A stretch of DNA of 57,871 bases from an uncultured Lachnospiraceae bacterium (GCA_949743325.1 CATJTQ010000098.1:1-57871), one strand, 5' to 3'. Positions 24,228-37,972 are shown, counted from the first letter of the stretch. Program-made: numbers and translations. The notes: a model not told the origin generated them from the letters alone.

Positions 24228-27200
24228 ATGGAAAAGAACAGAATATGTCCATCAAAATCTGGAAAAAGTATGCGAATGAGCTATGCCAGACAAAAAGAGG
24301 TTCTTGAAATGCCTAACCTTATTGAGGTACAGAAGGATTCTTATCAATGGTTTTTGAAGGAAGGCTTAAAAGAGGTATTTGAAGATATTTCACCAATTAC
24401 TGACTACAGTGGTCAGCTTAGTCTGGAATTTGTGGATTTTACACTCTGTGAGAATGAAAAAAAATACACAATTGAGGAATGTAAGGAGAGGGATGCGACT
24501 TACGCGGCTCCTCTTAGAGTAAAGGTGCGTCTGCACAATGCTGAAGCAGCGGAGGAACATACAGAACATCATATATTTATGGGTGTCCTGCCTTTGATGA
24601 CTGAGACAGGTACATTTGTAATTAATGGTGCAGAACGTGTTATTGTTAGTCAGTTAGTGCGTTCGCCAGGTATTTATTATAATATCGGTCATGACAAGAT
24701 CGGAAAGGAACTGTATTCATGTACAGTAATTCCGAATCGCGGTGCGTGGCTGGAATATGAGACAGATTCCAATGACGTATTTTATGTACGTGTTGATCGT
24801 ACAAGAAAAGTACCTATCACTGTATTGATTCGTGCTCTTGGAGTTGGAACGAATGCGGAAATAATTGAACTTTTTGGTGAAGAACCAAAAATTTTGGCAA
24901 GTTTAACAAAGGACGTTGCTGAGAATTATGAGCAAGGTCTTTTAGAGTTATATAAAAAGCTTCGTCCAGGTGAGCCCCTTACCGTAGAAAGTGCAGAAAG
25001 TCTTGTTACTAATACATTTTTTGATGCCAGAAGATATGACCTTGCTAAAGTTGGACGCTATAAATTTAATAAGAAATTAGCTCTTAAAAATCGTATTAAC
25101 GGACAGAAGCTGGCTGAAGATGTTGTTGATACAAGTACGGGAGAGATTATCGCTGAGGCAGGAACTGTTATAGACAGGGATTTGGCTGATAAAATTCAAA
25201 ATGCGGCAGTTCCGTCTGTTTTAATACAATGTGAAGAGAGAAATGTTAAGATTCTCTCAAATTTAATGGTAGATATAAATGCATATGTAGATATAGATTC
25301 TGAGGCGTTAGGTATTAAAGAGCAAGTGTATTATCCTGTTCTTGAGAAATTGCTGCAGGAAAACAGTGATGATAAAGAAGCGCTTGAACTTGCTATTCGC
25401 CGCAATATTGCAGAGCTTATTCCTAAACATATCACTAAAGAAGATATTATGGCTTCAATCAATTATAATATGCATTTAGAATATAGAGTCGGCAATGATG
25501 ATGATATTGATCATTTGGGAAATAGAAGAATCCGTGCTGTAGGTGAGCTTTTACAGAATCAGTATCGTATAGGTCTTTCACGTTTGGAAAGGGTTGTACG
25601 TGAGAGAATGACAACTCAGGATTTAGAAGGTGTGACTCCGCAGTCGCTCGTTAATATAAAGCCTGTTACGGCTGCAGTGAAAGAATTTTTTGGATCTTCA
25701 CAGCTGTCACAGTTTATGGATCAGAACAATCCTCTCGGTGAGTTGACACATAAGAGACGTTTGTCTGCGTTGGGACCAGGAGGTTTGTCAAGAGACAGGG
25801 CCGGATTTGAGGTTCGAGACGTACATTATTCTCACTATGGAAGAATGTGCCCGATTGAGACTCCTGAAGGACCAAATATCGGTTTGATTAATTCACTTGC
25901 GACATATGCAAGAATAAATGAATATGGTTTTGTTGAGGCGCCTTACCGAAAAGTAGATAAGACTAATATTGATAATCCTGTTGTCACTGATGAAGTTGTA
26001 TATATGACAGCTGATGAAGAGGACAATTATCATGTAGCACAGGCTAATGAACCGCTTGATTCAGAGGGACATTTTGTAAATAAAACAGTATCAGGACGAT
26101 ATCGTGAAGAGACACAGAAATATGAGAGAAGAATGTTTGATTATATGGATGTATCTCCTAAAATGGTATTTTCAGTAGCTACTGCACTTATACCATTCCT
26201 TGAGAATGATGATGCTAACCGTGCTCTTATGGGATCTAACATGCAGAGGCAGGCAGTTCCTCTTCTTACAACAGAAGCTCCTGTAGTCGGTACAGGTATG
26301 GAAGTTAAGACAGCGGTAGATTCCGGCGTTTGTGTTGTTGCAAAGAAGGCTGGAACAATAACAGTATCAAGTTCTAAAGAGATTGCAGTTAAAAATGACG
26401 ATGGAACGCGTTCAGTGTATCATCTCACAAAATTTGCAAGAAGCAATCAGAGCAACTGTTATAACCAGCGCCCTATTGTTGTTAAAGGAGAGCATGTTGA
26501 GGAAGGACAGGTAATTGCAGACGGACCATCTACATCGAACGGAGAGATTGCGTTAGGAAAGAATCCTCTTATAGGATTTATGACATGGGAAGGATACAAT
26601 TATGAAGACGCTGTTCTTCTCAGTGAAAGACTTGTACAGGATGATGTATATACATCTGTTCATATAGAAGAATATGAGGCGGAAGCTAGAGATACTAAGT
26701 TAGGACCGGAAGAAATAACCAGGGATGTTCCAGGCGTCGGTGATGATGCTCTGAAAGATTTGGATGAGCGTGGTATTATTCGTATTGGTGCAGAAGTTCG
26801 TGCAGGCGATATTCTCGTCGGCAAGGTTACACCAAAAGGAGAAACAGAACTGACAGCAGAAGAGAGGCTTCTTCGTGCAATATTTGGTGAGAAGGCAAGA
26901 GAGGTAAGGGATACATCTCTAAAAGTACCTCATGGTGAATATGGTATTGTAGTAGATGCAAAAGTATTTACCAGAGAAAATGGAGGAGAACTCTCACCTG
27001 GAGTAAATCAGGCGGTTCGAATATATATTGCACAGAAGAGAAAAATCTCTGTTGGTGATAAGATGGCTGGACGACATGGTAATAAAGGTGTAGTTTCACG
27101 CGTGCTTCCTGTGGAAGATATGCCGTTCCTTCCAAATGGAAGACCATTGGATATTGTGCTTAATCCTCTTGGTGTGCCATCACGTATGAATATCGGTCAG

Positions 27201-28088
27201 GTATTGGAGATACATTTAAGTCTTGCGGCTAAAGCTTTAGGGTTTAATATAGCAACGCCTGTATTTGACGGTGCTAATGAAAATGATATTATGGATACAC
27301 TTGACTTGGCGAATGATTATGTAAATCTTGATTGGGAAGAGTTTGAATCTCGTCACGGTGAGGAATTACTTCCAGAAGTTTTAGAGTATCTAAAAGAAAA
27401 TAGAGAGCATAGAGAATTGTGGAAAGGCGTGCCTTTATCAAGAGATGGTAAAGTACGGCTGCGTGACGGAAGAACAGGAGAATATTTTGACAGTCCTGTA
27501 ACTATCGGTCATATGCACTATCTGAAATTGCATCATCTCGTTGATGATAAAATTCATGCGCGTTCAACAGGTCCATATTCACTTGTAACACAGCAGCCTC
27601 TTGGCGGTAAAGCGCAGTTCGGTGGACAGCGTTTCGGAGAAATGGAAGTTTGGGCATTGGAGGCATACGGCGCTGCATATACACTTCAGGAGATATTGAC
27701 AGTTAAGTCTGATGATGTTATTGGTCGTGTAAAGACATATGAGGCTATAATTAAAGGTGTCAATATTCCGGCACCTGGAATTCCGGAATCATTTAAAGTA
27801 TTGTTGAAAGAGTTACAGTCGCTTGGTCTTGATGTGAGGGTTCTTAGAGAAGACAATACAGAGGTAGAAATTGTTGAAACAATTGACTATGGTACAACTG
27901 ATTTGAACTCTGTTATGGAAGGCGAAAGAAACTTCAATGACGGAGAAAATGAATCGTTTGAGAGTTTTGGATATACAAAACAGGAATTTGACAGTGCCAG
28001 TGAAGAATTTGTAAATGTTGAAGAGGAAAATGAAGATGAATTTGTAAGTGTGTATGAAGGAGACTCATTTTCCGAAGATGAAATGTAA
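24228..28088 (+). CDS. rpoB: DNA-directed RNA polymerase subunit beta
   Basis: 1286 residues. The start is the ATG at 24228, behind AAGGGGTGA; the GTG at 24216 is part of that ribosome binding site. All beta landmarks are present. The rifampicin pocket ([29 protein letters not shown]) keeps the sensitive-type Asp516, His526 and Ser531 (E. coli numbering). [12 protein letters not shown] and the switch region [21 protein letters not shown] follow. The C-terminus carries an acidic tail of roughly 60 residues (many Glu, Asp, Phe), longer than in most bacteria but usual in Clostridia. Followed by rpoC after 52 bases. Confidence 0.98.
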   Translation: MEKNRICPSKSGKSMRMSYARQKEVLEMPNLIEVQKDSYQWFLKEGLKEVFEDISPITDYSGQLSLEFVDFTLCENEKKYTIEECKERDATYAAPLRVKVRLHNAEAAEEHTEHHIFMGVLPLMTETGTFVINGAERVIVSQLVRSPGIYYNIGHDKIGKELYSCTVIPNRGAWLEYETDSNDVFYVRVDRTRKVPITVLIRALGVGTNAEIIELFGEEPKILASLTKDVAENYEQGLLELYKKLRPGEPLTVESAESLVTNTFFDARRYDLAKVGRYKFNKKLALKNRINGQKLAEDVVDTSTGEIIAEAGTVIDRDLADKIQNAAVPSVLIQCEERNVKILSNLMVDINAYVDIDSEALGIKEQVYYPVLEKLLQENSDDKEALELAIRRNIAELIPKHITKEDIMASINYNMHLEYRVGNDDDIDHLGNRRIRAVGELLQNQYRIGLSRLERVVRERMTTQDLEGVTPQSLVNIKPVTAAVKEFFGSSQLSQFMDQNNPLGELTHKRRLSALGPGGLSRDRAGFEVRDVHYSHYGRMCPIETPEGPNIGLINSLATYARINEYGFVEAPYRKVDKTNIDNPVVTDEVVYMTADEEDNYHVAQANEPLDSEGHFVNKTVSGRYREETQKYERRMFDYMDVSPKMVFSVATALIPFLENDDANRALMGSNMQRQAVPLLTTEAPVVGTGMEVKTAVDSGVCVVAKKAGTITVSSSKEIAVKNDDGTRSVYHLTKFARSNQSNCYNQRPIVVKGEHVEEGQVIADGPSTSNGEIALGKNPLIGFMTWEGYNYEDAVLLSERLVQDDVYTSVHIEEYEAEARDTKLGPEEITRDVPGVGDDALKDLDERGIIRIGAEVRAGDILVGKVTPKGETELTAEERLLRAIFGEKAREVRDTSLKVPHGEYGIVVDAKVFTRENGGELSPGVNQAVRIYIAQKRKISVGDKMAGRHGNKGVVSRVLPVEDMPFLPNGRPLDIVLNPLGVPSRMNIGQVLEIHLSLAAKALGFNIATPVFDGANENDIMDTLDLANDYVNLDWEEFESRHGEELLPEVLEYLKENREHRELWKGVPLSRDGKVRLRDGRTGEYFDSPVTIGHMHYLKLHHLVDDKIHARSTGPYSLVTQQPLGGKAQFGGQRFGEMEVWALEAYGAAYTLQEILTVKSDDVIGRVKTYEAIIKGVNIPAPGIPESFKVLLKELQSLGLDVRVLREDNTEVEIVETIDYGTTDLNSVMEGERNFNDGENESFESFGYTKQEFDSASEEFVNVEEENEDEFVSVYEGDSFSEDEM

Positions 28089-28140
28089 TTCCCCTAAAGG
28101 TGATTTACTAAGTTGAAAATAATTGAAAGGGAGTGCCGGA

Positions 28141-31100
28141 ATGTCGGAAGAAAACAGCAAAGAGGCTTACGAGCCAATTACCTTTGATAAGATTCAAATA
28201 GGATTAGCATCTCCTGAGAAAATTCTTGAATGGTCAAGAGGTGAGGTTAAGAAACCGGAAACAATTAATTATAGAACACTAAAACCAGAAAAAGATGGTC
28301 TCTTTTGTGAACGTATATTTGGACCAAGCAGAGACTGGGAATGTCACTGTGGTAAATATAAAAAAATACGATATAAAGGCGTCGTTTGCGATCGCTGTGG
28401 TGTGGAAGTTACAAAATCAAATGTTCGTCGTGAGAGGATGGGACATATAGAGTTAGCAGCGCCAGTATCTCACATTTGGTATTTTAAAGGGATTCCAAGT
28501 CGAATGGGTCTTATTCTTGACTTGTCTCCTAGAGTTCTGGAGAAGGTTTTGTATTTTGCTTCATATATTGTTCTTGATGCAGGAGAAGGAACAAATCTTG
28601 AATATAAACAAGTATTGTCGGAAAAAGAATACCAAGATGCAAGAGAGACTTATGGAAGTGCTTTCCGTGTTGGTATGGGAGCAGAATCAATTATGGAGCT
28701 GCTTGAAGCTATTGATTTGGAAAAAGAGTCGACTGAGCTTAGAGCAGGATTAATAGATGCGACAGGGCAGAAGAGAGCTAGAATAGTTAAAAGGCTTGAA
28801 GTTGTAGATGCATTTCTTAATTCTGGCAACAGACCTGAGTGGATGATAATGACAGTTGTTCCTGTAATTCCACCAGATCTGCGTCCTATGGTACAGCTTG
28901 ATGGCGGCCGTTTTGCAACATCAGATTTAAATGATTTATACAGAAGGATAATAAATAGAAATAATCGTTTGAAAAGATTGTTAGAGCTTGGAGCTCCGGA
29001 TATAATTGTAAGAAATGAGAAGAGAATGCTGCAGGAAGCAGTCGACGCGCTGATTGATAATGGAAGACGTGGACGTCCTGTTACAGGTCCTGGAAACAGA
29101 GCGCTGAAATCTCTGTCTGATATGTTAAAAGGAAAGTCAGGACGTTTCCGTCAAAATCTTCTCGGAAAGCGTGTGGATTATTCAGGCCGTTCAGTTATTG
29201 TAGTTGGTCCTGAACTTAAAATATATCAGTGTGGTCTGCCAAAGGAAATGGCAATAGAACTTTTCAAGCCGTTCGTTATGAAAGAACTTGTGGCAAATGG
29301 AGCATCACATAATATAAAGAGCGCCAAGAAAATGGTTGAAAGACTTGAGCCGGGCGTATGGGATGTATTAGAGGATGTAATTAAGGAACATCCGGTAATG
29401 CTGAACCGTGCTCCTACTCTGCACAGACTTGGTATTCAGGCATTTGAGCCTATTCTTGTTGAAGGTAAAGCTATTAAGCTTCATCCCCTTGTTTGTACAG
29501 CTTATAATGCTGACTTTGACGGAGACCAGATGGCTGTGCATTTGCCATTGTCAGTGGAGGCTCAAGCAGAATGCCGTTTCTTGCTTTTGTCACCAAATAA
29601 CTTATTAAAGCCGTCAGATGGAGGTCCGGTAGCTGTTCCTTCGCAGGATATGGTTCTAGGCATTTATTATTTAACTATGCTTCGTGATGCTGATTATTCA
29701 GATGATATGGAGAAGGTAGAACAGATTGTAGCTGAATTTGATGCAAAATCAGTGATAGAGGGTGCAGCAACAAAGGGTGCTGATGAAATCAAACGGTATG
29801 TGGAAGAAGTTAATTCAATGAAGGCAGTGAAAGATGCATATATGAATTACCAGGCTGAAAAAAAGGCGTTGTTTGATGCTGGTAAAAATGAGCTGCCTGA
29901 AGGAAAGCCATTAGAGTTTGATTCTATAATAAAAGTTTCAATTATAGATAATCCGGAAATTTTTGAAACACTTAGTGCAGACTCTGCAAATATATCAGAA
30001 ATATTAAGTCAGGTTAATTATAGGACACTTGTATGTACAATAGAAGATATTCTGGGACATTATTATAGCGATATGAATCAGGCTCTTTTAGCATATGAAA
30101 ATGGAAAAATTACATTACATCAGAATATTCATGTAAATATGAGAGGTATATGTAATGGAGTCGAGAAGTCAAGAATAATATCTACAACTCTTGGCCGTTT
30201 GATTTTTAATGAGATAATACCGCAGGATATCGGATTTATTGACAGAACAAAAGAAGAAAATGATTTATTGCCTGAAGTTGATTTCCATGTCGGCAAGAAA
30301 GGTTTGAAAAAAATTCTGGAAAAAGTTATTGATACGCATGGAGCGACAAAAACTGCAGAGGTGCTTGATGCTATTAAAGCTATGGGATATAAATATTCTA
30401 CAAGGGCTGCAATGACGGTATCAATTTCTGATATGACAGTTCCTGCAGAGAAGAAGGAGCTGCTTCAGTCGGCACAGGAAACTGTGGATAAGATTGGAAT
30501 GCATTATAAACGTGGTCTTGTGACAGAAGAAGAGAGATATAAACAGGTTGTAGAGACTTGGAAGATTACAGATGATGCTATTACAAAAAAATTGTTAGGC
30601 GGTCTTGATAAATATAATAATATTCATATGATGGCTGATTCGGGAGCCCGTGGTTCTGACAAGCAGATTAAACAGCTTGCAGGTATGCGTGGATTGATGG
30701 CAGATACAACCGGACGTACAATTGAACTTCCTATTAAGTCAAATTTCCGTGAAGGATTGGACGTATTGGAATATTTTATGTCGGCACATGGAGCGCGTAA
30801 AGGATTGTCAGATACAGCTCTTCGTACAGCCGATTCGGGATATCTTACAAGAAGACTTGTTGATGTTTCGCAACAGCTCATTATCAGAGAGGTAGATTGT
30901 TGTGAGGGTAAGGCAATACCGGGAATGTATGTCAGTGCGTTTATGAACGGCAACGAGCCTGTTGAAAGTCTTCAGGAAAGAATCACAGGACGTTATGCCG
31001 CAGAAAATATAGTTGATGCTGATGGCAATATAATTGTTAAAGCAAATACAATGATTACACCAAAACGTGCAGTAAAGGTAATGGAAAAGGGTGTAGATGA

Positions 31101-32301
31101 GAATGGAGAACAGCTTACAAAAATAAAGATTCGTACAATTCTCACATGCCGTTCACACGTTGGTGTATGTTCAAAATGTTATGGTGCAAACATGGCAACC
31201 GGAGAACCTGTTCAGGTAGGTGAAGCAGTAGGTATTATTGCGGCTCAGTCAATTGGTGAGCCTGGTACACAGCTTACTATGCGTACTTTCCATACAGGTG
31301 GTGTAGCCGGTGATGATATAACACAAGGTCTTCCTCGTGTTGAAGAATTATTTGAGGCAAGGAAACCAAAAGGTCTTGCAATTATTACAGAATTCGCTGG
31401 GAATGCAGTTATTCGTGATACAAAGAAAAAAAGGGAAATAGTTGTGACGAATCCTGACAGCGGTGAATCAAAAGCATATCTTATTCCATATGGTTCAAGA
31501 ATAAAAATTCAGGAAAATACCTGGTTAGATGCTGGAGATGAACTTACAGAGGGTAGTGTAAATCTTCATGATATTCTTAGAATTAAGGGTGTACGTGCAG
31601 TACAGGATTATATGATTGCCGAGGTTCAGAAAGTATATAGACTTCAAGGTGTTGATATAAATGATAAGCATATTGAAGTGATAGTTCGTCAAATGTTAAA
31701 GAAGATTAGAATTGAGAATAGTGGAGATTCTGATTTTCTCTCAGGAACACTTGTTGATATTCTTGATTTTGAAGATACTAATGAGTTGTTAATTGCTGAC
31801 GGAAAACAGCCAGCGGAAGGTCAGGCTGTTATGCTTGGAATAACAAAGGCTTCACTTGCTACAAGTTCGTTTATGTCAGCAGCTTCATTCCAAGAGACAA
31901 CAAAGGTTCTTACAGAGGCTGCTATTAAAGGAAAGATTGATCCGCTTACAGGTCTGAAAGAAAATGTTATTATAGGTAAACTGATTCCTGCCGGTACTGG
32001 CATGAAGAGGTATCGTTCTGTACAACTTGATACAGATACCCGTATTGATGAATTGAAAGAAGAATTACAGAGAAAAAAAGAGGAAGAAGAACTTAGAAGA
32101 GCTGTAGAAGAGGCAGAGGCAAAAGAAGCGGAGATGGCAGCTGAGATTGAGCAGCTTGCTAAAATGGATGGTATATCTCCAGAAGAGTTAGATGCTGAAA
32201 TTGCAGCAGAAGAAATCGGAGATATTGAGGGTATCGGTGATGCGGATGACATCGAAGATTTGGAATTAATTGATGAATTAAATATTTCTGAAGATGTTTA
32301 A
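28141..32301 (+). CDS. rpoC: DNA-directed RNA polymerase subunit beta'
   Basis: 1386 residues. The N-terminal zinc ribbon CHCGKYKK, then CDRCGVEV, lies near residues 65-85. The Mg2+ catalytic loop is [17 protein letters not shown] second zinc site in the clamp includes [13 protein letters not shown]. The C-terminal about 90 residues are an unusually Glu/Ala-rich, probably coiled and acidic tail ([20 protein letters not shown] and so on). The ATG at 28141 follows AAAGGGAG; the TTG at 28123 lies upstream of that ribosome binding site. The tig gene follows after 60 bases with only a 5-pair hairpin (CACCC-GTT-GGGTG, 32324-32336), so no clear terminator separates them. Confidence 0.98.
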   Translation: MSEENSKEAYEPITFDKIQIGLASPEKILEWSRGEVKKPETINYRTLKPEKDGLFCERIFGPSRDWECHCGKYKKIRYKGVVCDRCGVEVTKSNVRRERMGHIELAAPVSHIWYFKGIPSRMGLILDLSPRVLEKVLYFASYIVLDAGEGTNLEYKQVLSEKEYQDARETYGSAFRVGMGAESIMELLEAIDLEKESTELRAGLIDATGQKRARIVKRLEVVDAFLNSGNRPEWMIMTVVPVIPPDLRPMVQLDGGRFATSDLNDLYRRIINRNNRLKRLLELGAPDIIVRNEKRMLQEAVDALIDNGRRGRPVTGPGNRALKSLSDMLKGKSGRFRQNLLGKRVDYSGRSVIVVGPELKIYQCGLPKEMAIELFKPFVMKELVANGASHNIKSAKKMVERLEPGVWDVLEDVIKEHPVMLNRAPTLHRLGIQAFEPILVEGKAIKLHPLVCTAYNADFDGDQMAVHLPLSVEAQAECRFLLLSPNNLLKPSDGGPVAVPSQDMVLGIYYLTMLRDADYSDDMEKVEQIVAEFDAKSVIEGAATKGADEIKRYVEEVNSMKAVKDAYMNYQAEKKALFDAGKNELPEGKPLEFDSIIKVSIIDNPEIFETLSADSANISEILSQVNYRTLVCTIEDILGHYYSDMNQALLAYENGKITLHQNIHVNMRGICNGVEKSRIISTTLGRLIFNEIIPQDIGFIDRTKEENDLLPEVDFHVGKKGLKKILEKVIDTHGATKTAEVLDAIKAMGYKYSTRAAMTVSISDMTVPAEKKELLQSAQETVDKIGMHYKRGLVTEEERYKQVVETWKITDDAITKKLLGGLDKYNNIHMMADSGARGSDKQIKQLAGMRGLMADTTGRTIELPIKSNFREGLDVLEYFMSAHGARKGLSDTALRTADSGYLTRRLVDVSQQLIIREVDCCEGKAIPGMYVSAFMNGNEPVESLQERITGRYAAENIVDADGNIIVKANTMITPKRAVKVMEKGVDENGEQLTKIKIRTILTCRSHVGVCSKCYGANMATGEPVQVGEAVGIIAAQSIGEPGTQLTMRTFHTGGVAGDDITQGLPRVEELFEARKPKGLAIITEFAGNAVIRDTKKKREIVVTNPDSGESKAYLIPYGSRIKIQENTWLDAGDELTEGSVNLHDILRIKGVRAVQDYMIAEVQKVYRLQGVDINDKHIEVIVRQMLKKIRIENSGDSDFLSGTLVDILDFEDTNELLIADGKQPAEGQAVMLGITKASLATSSFMSAASFQETTKVLTEAAIKGKIDPLTGLKENVIIGKLIPAGTGMKRYRSVQLDTDTRIDELKEELQRKKEEEELRRAVEEAEAKEAEMAAEIEQLAKMDGISPEELDAEIAAEEIGDIEGIGDADDIEDLELIDELNISEDV

Positions 32302-32361
32302 AAATAGACTTAAGTTGAACTTACACCCGTTGGGTGCTTAATAAGGAGGATAATTCAAAAA

Positions 32362-33648
32362 ATGAGCGTACAGGTTGAGAATTTAGAGAAAAGTTTGGCA
32401 AAACTTACAATAGAAGTGGATGCAGATGTACTTGAAAAATCAATTGAAAAAGTATATCAAAAGCAGAAGAGCCGTATTTCAATTCAAGGGTTCCGTAAAG
32501 GAAAAGCTCCTCGTCATATAATTGAGAAAATGTATGGTTCAGCTGTTTTTTATGAGGATGCTGCCAATGATATAGTTCCTCAGGCTTATGAAGACGCTTC
32601 TAAAGAATGTGGTTTAGATATTGTTTCACAGCCAAAACTTGAGGTTGTTCAGCTTGAGAAAGGCAAACCGTTTATATTTACTGCAGAAGTAGCCGTAAGA
32701 CCGGAAGTTACTCTTGGGGAATATAAAGGAATAGAAGTAGAGAAAACGGAGATTGAGGTTACAGAAGAAGATATAATGGCTGAAATTGATAAAGAGAGAG
32801 AGAGTAATGCTCGTACAATTACAGTTGAAGACAGACCAGTTCAAGATAAAGATATAACAACTATTGATTTTGAAGGATTTATTGACGGTAATTCTTTTGA
32901 AGGCGGAAAAGCAGAAGATTATTCACTTACAATAGGTTCTCATTCATTTATTGATAATTTTGAAGAGCAGTTAATTGGTGTAAATATAGGTGAAGAAGTT
33001 ACAGTAAATGTAACATTTCCAGAAAATTATCAGGCTGAGGAGCTTGCAGGCAAACCTGCAGAATTTAAAGTTACAGTAAAAGAAATTAAAGTTAAAGAAC
33101 TTCCGGATCTAGATGATGAATTGGCTAAAGATGTCTCAGAATTTGATACCTTGGAAGAGTACAAGGCTGACATTAAGAAAAATCTTGAGGAAGAAAAAAA
33201 GAATGAAATGTTAGCAGAAAAGGAAGACAAGGTAATTGAAAAAATTATTGAGAATTCTACAATGGAAATAGCAGATCTTATGGTTGATACTCAAACTAAA
33301 AATATTATTGAAGATTTTGCAAGACGTATTCAGCAGCAAGGATTATCAATTGAGCAGTATTTACAGTTTACAGGTTTAACTCCTGAGGCATTTATGGAAC
33401 AGATGAAGCCGCAGGCACTGAAACGTATTCAGACAAGACTTGTATTAGAAAAAATTGTAGAAGTTGAAAATATTGAAGTTTCAGATGAGAGAATTGAAGA
33501 AGAACTGCAGAAAATGGCTGAGACATACAATATGGAAATTGATAAACTTAAAGAAATGCTCGGAGAAGATGAGATGAAACAGCTGCATACAGATATAGCT
33601 GTAATGGAAGCTGCTACTCTTGTAAGAGATGCAGCAAAAGAAGTTTAA
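32362..33648 (+). CDS. tig: trigger factor (ribosome-associated chaperone and PPIase)
   Basis: 428 residues. The N-terminal ribosome-binding tail holds the signature GFRKGKAPR (about residues 43-51). The FKBP-type prolyl isomerase domain is at about 150-240 (TTIDFEGFIDGNSFEGGKAE, IGSHSFIDNFEEQLIG), and the helical chaperone arms fill the C-terminus. It binds nascent chains at the exit tunnel. First of a chaperone/protease series: clpP starts 19 bases later. RBS AAGGAGGAT. Confidence 0.97.
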   Translation: MSVQVENLEKSLAKLTIEVDADVLEKSIEKVYQKQKSRISIQGFRKGKAPRHIIEKMYGSAVFYEDAANDIVPQAYEDASKECGLDIVSQPKLEVVQLEKGKPFIFTAEVAVRPEVTLGEYKGIEVEKTEIEVTEEDIMAEIDKERESNARTITVEDRPVQDKDITTIDFEGFIDGNSFEGGKAEDYSLTIGSHSFIDNFEEQLIGVNIGEEVTVNVTFPENYQAEELAGKPAEFKVTVKEIKVKELPDLDDELAKDVSEFDTLEEYKADIKKNLEEEKKNEMLAEKEDKVIEKIIENSTMEIADLMVDTQTKNIIEDFARRIQQQGLSIEQYLQFTGLTPEAFMEQMKPQALKRIQTRLVLEKIVEVENIEVSDERIEEELQKMAETYNMEIDKLKEMLGEDEMKQLHTDIAVMEAATLVRDAAKEV

Positions 33649-33667
33649 ATGACAGGAGGATATTATA

Positions 33668-34249
33668 ATGAGCCTGGTACCTTATGTTATTGAACAGACG
33701 AGCAGAGGAGAGCGTTCATATGATATATATTCAAGGCTTCTCAAGGAAAGAATAATCTTTCTTGGCGAGGAAGTGAACGAGACAACAGCTAGTCTTATAG
33801 TTGCTCAGTTATTGTTCTTAGAAGGTGAAGATCCATCAAAAGATATTCATATGTATATAAATAGTCCTGGTGGAGTAGTTACTGCAGGGATGGCTATTTA
33901 TGATACGATGCATTATATTAAATGCGATGTTTCAACAATGTGTATTGGAATGGCTGCCAGTATGGGTGCCTTTCTGCTTGCCGGAGGTACAAAAGGTAAG
34001 AGACTTGCGCTTCCTAATGCGGAGATTATGATACATCAGCCATCTGGCGGTGCACAGGGTCAGGCGACAGATATCAAAATTGTCGCAGACAGAATAATTC
34101 ATATGAAGAAGAAGTTGAATTCTATATTATCAGAAAATACAGGTCAGCCTCTTGAAGTAATTGAAGTAGATACAGAGAGAGATAATTATATGACAGCAGA
34201 AGAAGCAGTTGCTTACGGTTTAATAGACAAGGTAGTGACAAGCCGGTAA
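33668..34249 (+). CDS. clpP: ATP-dependent Clp protease proteolytic subunit
   Basis: 193 residues with the catalytic triad Ser98 (GMAASMGAF), His123 (MIHQPSGG) and Asp172. It forms the two-ring chamber that degrades proteins delivered by ClpX. No propeptide extension. RBS AGGAGGAT. A terminator follows 23 bases after the stop, so clpX expression is partly uncoupled. Confidence 0.98.
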   Translation: MSLVPYVIEQTSRGERSYDIYSRLLKERIIFLGEEVNETTASLIVAQLLFLEGEDPSKDIHMYINSPGGVVTAGMAIYDTMHYIKCDVSTMCIGMAASMGAFLLAGGTKGKRLALPNAEIMIHQPSGGAQGQATDIKIVADRIIHMKKKLNSILSENTGQPLEVIEVDTERDNYMTAEEAVAYGLIDKVVTSR

Positions 34250-34272
34250 GTAGGTTTTTTCCGGGATTAAGC

Positions 34273-34303
34273 AAAAACTCCTACTTGTTTAGTAGGAGTT
34301 TTT
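34273..34303 (+). terminator. intrinsic terminator after clpP
   Basis: AAAAACTCCTACT (34273-34285), 5-base loop, AGTAGGAGTTTTT (34291-34303). Strong hairpin with U-tract, only 16 bases before the clpX ribosome binding site. Confidence 0.93.
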
Positions 34304-34331
34304 ACAGTATTATATAAATGAGGTGATAATA

Positions 34332-35642
34332 ATGCCAAAAAAAGGAAATGGATTGGGACCTATTAGATGTTCTTTTTGCAATAAGCCTGAGACGCAAGTT
34401 GCGCGTATGCTCTCTGGCTCAAACGATGTATATATATGTGACGAATGTGTAGAGTTATGTGCTGCGATAATGGATGAGGAGAGTGAAGAAGAATTACCGA
34501 CAGATGAAATGGACATAAATCTTCTTCGGCCAAAAGAAATAAAGAAATTTTTAGATGAATATGTAATTGGACAGGATGAGGCTAAAAAAGCATTAGCAGT
34601 AGCTGTGTACAATCATTATAAAAGAATTGCCTTTGACAGAGATATGGATGTTGAAATTCAAAAGAGCAATATTCTTATGCTTGGGCCTACTGGATCTGGT
34701 AAAACCTATCTTGCACAGACATTGGCAAAACTCTTAAACGTACCATTTGCAATTGCAGATGCTACTTCACTGACAGAGGCAGGATATGTCGGAGAAGATG
34801 TAGAGAATATATTGCTGAAAATTATACAGGCTGCCGAGTATGATATAAAGAGGGCGCAGTATGGAATAATTTATATAGATGAGATAGACAAAATTACAAG
34901 GAAATCCGAGAATGTATCAATAACAAGAGATGTTTCAGGAGAAGGGGTTCAGCAGGCGCTTCTTAAAATATTAGAAGGTACAGTTGCTTCAGTGCCTCCG
35001 CAGGGAGGAAGAAAACATCCTCATCAAGAGCTTATACCAATTGATACAACAAATATTCTTTTCATATGCGGCGGAGCGTTTGAGGGATTAGATAAGATTA
35101 TTGAGTCAAGACTGGATCAAAAGTCTATTGGATTTAATGTAGATATAGGTGATCGCAGGGAAAAAAATATTGGAGAAGTGTTAAAACAGGTACTGCCTGA
35201 AGATTTAGTTAAATTTGGACTTATTCCAGAATTTGTAGGTCGTGTACCCGTAAATGTGACTCTTGACTTGTTAGATGAAGAAGCCTTAGTAAGAATATTG
35301 CGTGAACCTAAAAATTCAATAGTAAAACAGTATCAAAAATTATTTGAGATGGATGGAGTTCGTCTTACATTTACAGATGATGCGCTTAAGGCAGTGGCTC
35401 AGAAATCAGTTAAGAGAAAGACTGGAGCTAGAGGGTTAAGAGCGATTATGGAGCAGACGATGATGGATGTTATGTATGAAATTCCATCAGATGAATCTAT
35501 ACTTGGATGTGAAATTACTGAAGATATGGTTCTAAATAAAGGTAATGCGGTAATCGAGCATACTAAAATGATAGAAAATGGAAATACAAATGCTGCGAAA
35601 AATGGTAAACTAACAAAAAAGGCGGATGATGAGAGTGCATAA
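34332..35642 (+). CDS. clpX: ATP-dependent Clp protease ATP-binding subunit ClpX
   Basis: 436 residues. N-terminal C4 zinc-binding domain (CSFCNKPE, then CDECVELC), Walker A GPTGSGKT, Walker [11 protein letters not shown], and the pore and IGF-type ClpP-docking regions ([11 protein letters not shown] contains the IGF loop). The start at 34332 follows GAGGTGAT; the GTG at 34323 overlaps it. It unfolds tagged substrates and feeds ClpP. The 3' end overlaps lon by 17 bases. Confidence 0.97.
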   Translation: MPKKGNGLGPIRCSFCNKPETQVARMLSGSNDVYICDECVELCAAIMDEESEEELPTDEMDINLLRPKEIKKFLDEYVIGQDEAKKALAVAVYNHYKRIAFDRDMDVEIQKSNILMLGPTGSGKTYLAQTLAKLLNVPFAIADATSLTEAGYVGEDVENILLKIIQAAEYDIKRAQYGIIYIDEIDKITRKSENVSITRDVSGEGVQQALLKILEGTVASVPPQGGRKHPHQELIPIDTTNILFICGGAFEGLDKIIESRLDQKSIGFNVDIGDRREKNIGEVLKQVLPEDLVKFGLIPEFVGRVPVNVTLDLLDEEALVRILREPKNSIVKQYQKLFEMDGVRLTFTDDALKAVAQKSVKRKTGARGLRAIMEQTMMDVMYEIPSDESILGCEITEDMVLNKGNAVIEHTKMIENGNTNAAKNGKLTKKADDESA

Positions 35643-37959
35643 TCAGGAAGAAATGTTATTTGTATCAGTGGCACTTAGAGGACTTACTGTTTTGCCCAAA
35701 TATGTAGTTCATTTTGATGTGAGCCGTGAAAAGTCTATACTTGCAATAGAACAGGCAATGAAAGAAGACCAGAGAATTTTTTTAGTAGCACAGAAGGATG
35801 AAATGATTGAAGATCCAAAGCCGGACGATTTGTATAAAGTTGGAGTGGTTGCTAAGATTCATCAGGTTATAAAAGTTCCAGGCAATGTTTTAAGAGTACT
35901 TGCCGAAGGCGAGGAGAGGGCTGTCTGGACTAAAGTTGAAGACGAAGAAGGTTATTTAACAGCTGTTGTTGAATATTTGCCTTCAATAAATGATATCGAT
36001 AATGAAACCCAGCAGGAAGCTATGATGAGGGAATTAGGAGATATGTTTTCCCGGTATCTGCTTACAAGCCGAAAATTTGGAAAAGGTTTTGCAAAACAGA
36101 TGTTGGAAATATCATCGCTGGAGAAGCTGGTAGATTTTGCCTGTGCAAACATTCCTTTCGGATATGAGGACAGGCAGAAATTGTTGGAGCAGGAGAAATT
36201 AAGCGCCCGGTATCAGCTGCTGCTTGTGTTGTTGGAGAATGAAATATCTATTGCTGCCATCAGAGGAGATTTACAGAAAAAAGTGCGGCAGAAAGTAGAT
36301 GAAAATCAAAAGAAGTATGTTCTCAGAGAACAGATGCAGGTTATCAGGGAAGAACTAGGTGAAGATAATTTTGATAATGAAATCGAAGAGTACAGGGTTA
36401 AGACTGAGCGGTTAAAAGCTCCAAAAGAAGTTAAAGAAAAGCTTAATAAAGAGATAGATCGTCTGGAAGGTATTTCACAGAGTAATTCTGAGGCCACGGT
36501 TGTGCGTGGGTATATAGAGACTCTTTTAGATATGCCATGGAGTAAGAAATCAAAAGACAACCTTGATATAAGAGATGCCAAAGAGATTTTGGAAGAAGAT
36601 CATTATGGACTTGAAGATGTTAAGAAAAGAGTGCTTGAATTTCTAGCTGTAAGAATTTTATCTAAAAAAGGTGATGCACCTATAATTTGCCTAGTGGGAC
36701 CTCCCGGAACAGGAAAGACATCAATAGCCAGATCAGTTGCCAGAGCATTAAATAAAAAGTATGTGCGTATTTGTCTTGGAGGAGTACGTGACGAGGCGGA
36801 GATTCGCGGTCACAGAAAGACATATATTGGCGCAATGCCAGGCAGAATTGCAAATGGATTAAAACAGGCGGGAGTGAATAATCCACTTATGCTGTTGGAT
36901 GAGATAGATAAAGTGAGTTCAGATTATAAAGGTGATACTCAGTCAGCACTTTTGGAAGTTCTTGACAGTGAACAGAACTATCAGTTCAGGGATCATTATG
37001 TTGAAATTCCAATGGATTTATCAAATGTATTATTTATTGCTACAGCAAATTCAGTAGAAACAATTTCAAGACCGCTTCTTGACAGAATGGAAATAATAGA
37101 AGTTTCAGGTTATACTGAAAATGAAAAATTTCATATTGCTAAACAGTATCTTATATCCAAACAGATGAAGAAAAATGGCCTTAATGATGGACAGTTAGGC
37201 ATAAGTGATAAAGCTTTAAAGAAAATAATTGGAAGATACACTAAAGAGGCGGGAGTTCGAAATTTAGAAAGAAATATTGCTTCGCTATGCAGAAAATCGG
37301 CTTGGAAGATTTTGGAAGAAGATAAAGAAACTGTAAAAATAACAGAAAGTAACTTAAAAACTTATCTTGGAAAAGAAAAATATCGTATTGACATGGCAAA
37401 TGAAAAACCTCAGGTTGGAATTGTTAGAGGTCTTGCGTGGACAAGTGTCGGCGGAGATACATTAGAGATAGAGGTTAATGTTATGCCGGGAAAAGGAGAG
37501 GTATCTCTTACAGGAAAACTTGGAGAAGTAATGCAGGAGTCAGCGAAAACTGGAATCAGTTATATTCGTTCAGTCAGCAAAGAATATAATATAGCAGCAG
37601 ATTTTTTTAAGAAAAATGATATTCATATTCATATACCTGAAGGCGCAGTTCCAAAGGACGGTCCTTCAGCTGGTATTACGATGGCAACAGCGATTCTTTC
37701 TGCCGCAACTAAAACACCAGTCAGGCCGGATGTTGCAATGACTGGAGAAATAACTCTTAGGGGAAGAGTTTTGCCAATCGGTGGATTAAAAGAAAAAATG
37801 TTGGCTGCTAAACTTGCGGGAATAAAAACAATTTTAGTTCCTAAGAAGAATGAGGCTGATGTGGAAGAAATAGATAATGAAATTAAAAGAGATATGAATA
37901 TTTGTTTTGTTGAAGAGATGAAGCATGTAGTTGAAAATGCGTTTGTTGAACGTATATAA
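35626..37959 (+). CDS. lon: ATP-dependent protease Lon (LonA)
   Basis: 777 residues: an N-terminal substrate-recognition domain ([21 protein letters not shown]), an AAA+ module with Walker [10 protein letters not shown] and Walker B MLLDEIDK, and a C-terminal protease with catalytic Ser in DGPSAGITM and Lys in [14 protein letters not shown]. It overlaps clpX by 17 bases, so it is probably translationally coupled. The exact start is uncertain: ATG 35626, ATG 35629 or ATG 35653, the last preceded by AGGA at short spacing. Normal length. Confidence 0.96.
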   Translation: MMRVHNQEEMLFVSVALRGLTVLPKYVVHFDVSREKSILAIEQAMKEDQRIFLVAQKDEMIEDPKPDDLYKVGVVAKIHQVIKVPGNVLRVLAEGEERAVWTKVEDEEGYLTAVVEYLPSINDIDNETQQEAMMRELGDMFSRYLLTSRKFGKGFAKQMLEISSLEKLVDFACANIPFGYEDRQKLLEQEKLSARYQLLLVLLENEISIAAIRGDLQKKVRQKVDENQKKYVLREQMQVIREELGEDNFDNEIEEYRVKTERLKAPKEVKEKLNKEIDRLEGISQSNSEATVVRGYIETLLDMPWSKKSKDNLDIRDAKEILEEDHYGLEDVKKRVLEFLAVRILSKKGDAPIICLVGPPGTGKTSIARSVARALNKKYVRICLGGVRDEAEIRGHRKTYIGAMPGRIANGLKQAGVNNPLMLLDEIDKVSSDYKGDTQSALLEVLDSEQNYQFRDHYVEIPMDLSNVLFIATANSVETISRPLLDRMEIIEVSGYTENEKFHIAKQYLISKQMKKNGLNDGQLGISDKALKKIIGRYTKEAGVRNLERNIASLCRKSAWKILEEDKETVKITESNLKTYLGKEKYRIDMANEKPQVGIVRGLAWTSVGGDTLEIEVNVMPGKGEVSLTGKLGEVMQESAKTGISYIRSVSKEYNIAADFFKKNDIHIHIPEGAVPKDGPSAGITMATAILSAATKTPVRPDVAMTGEITLRGRVLPIGGLKEKMLAAKLAGIKTILVPKKNEADVEEIDNEIKRDMNICFVEEMKHVVENAFVERI

Positions 37960-37972
37960 GAGGATTATGCTA

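Noticed and set aside
32324-32336. Hairpin CACCC-GTT-GGGTG between rpoC and tig as a terminator
   Set aside because: Only five pairs and no U-run; it directly precedes the tig ribosome binding site.
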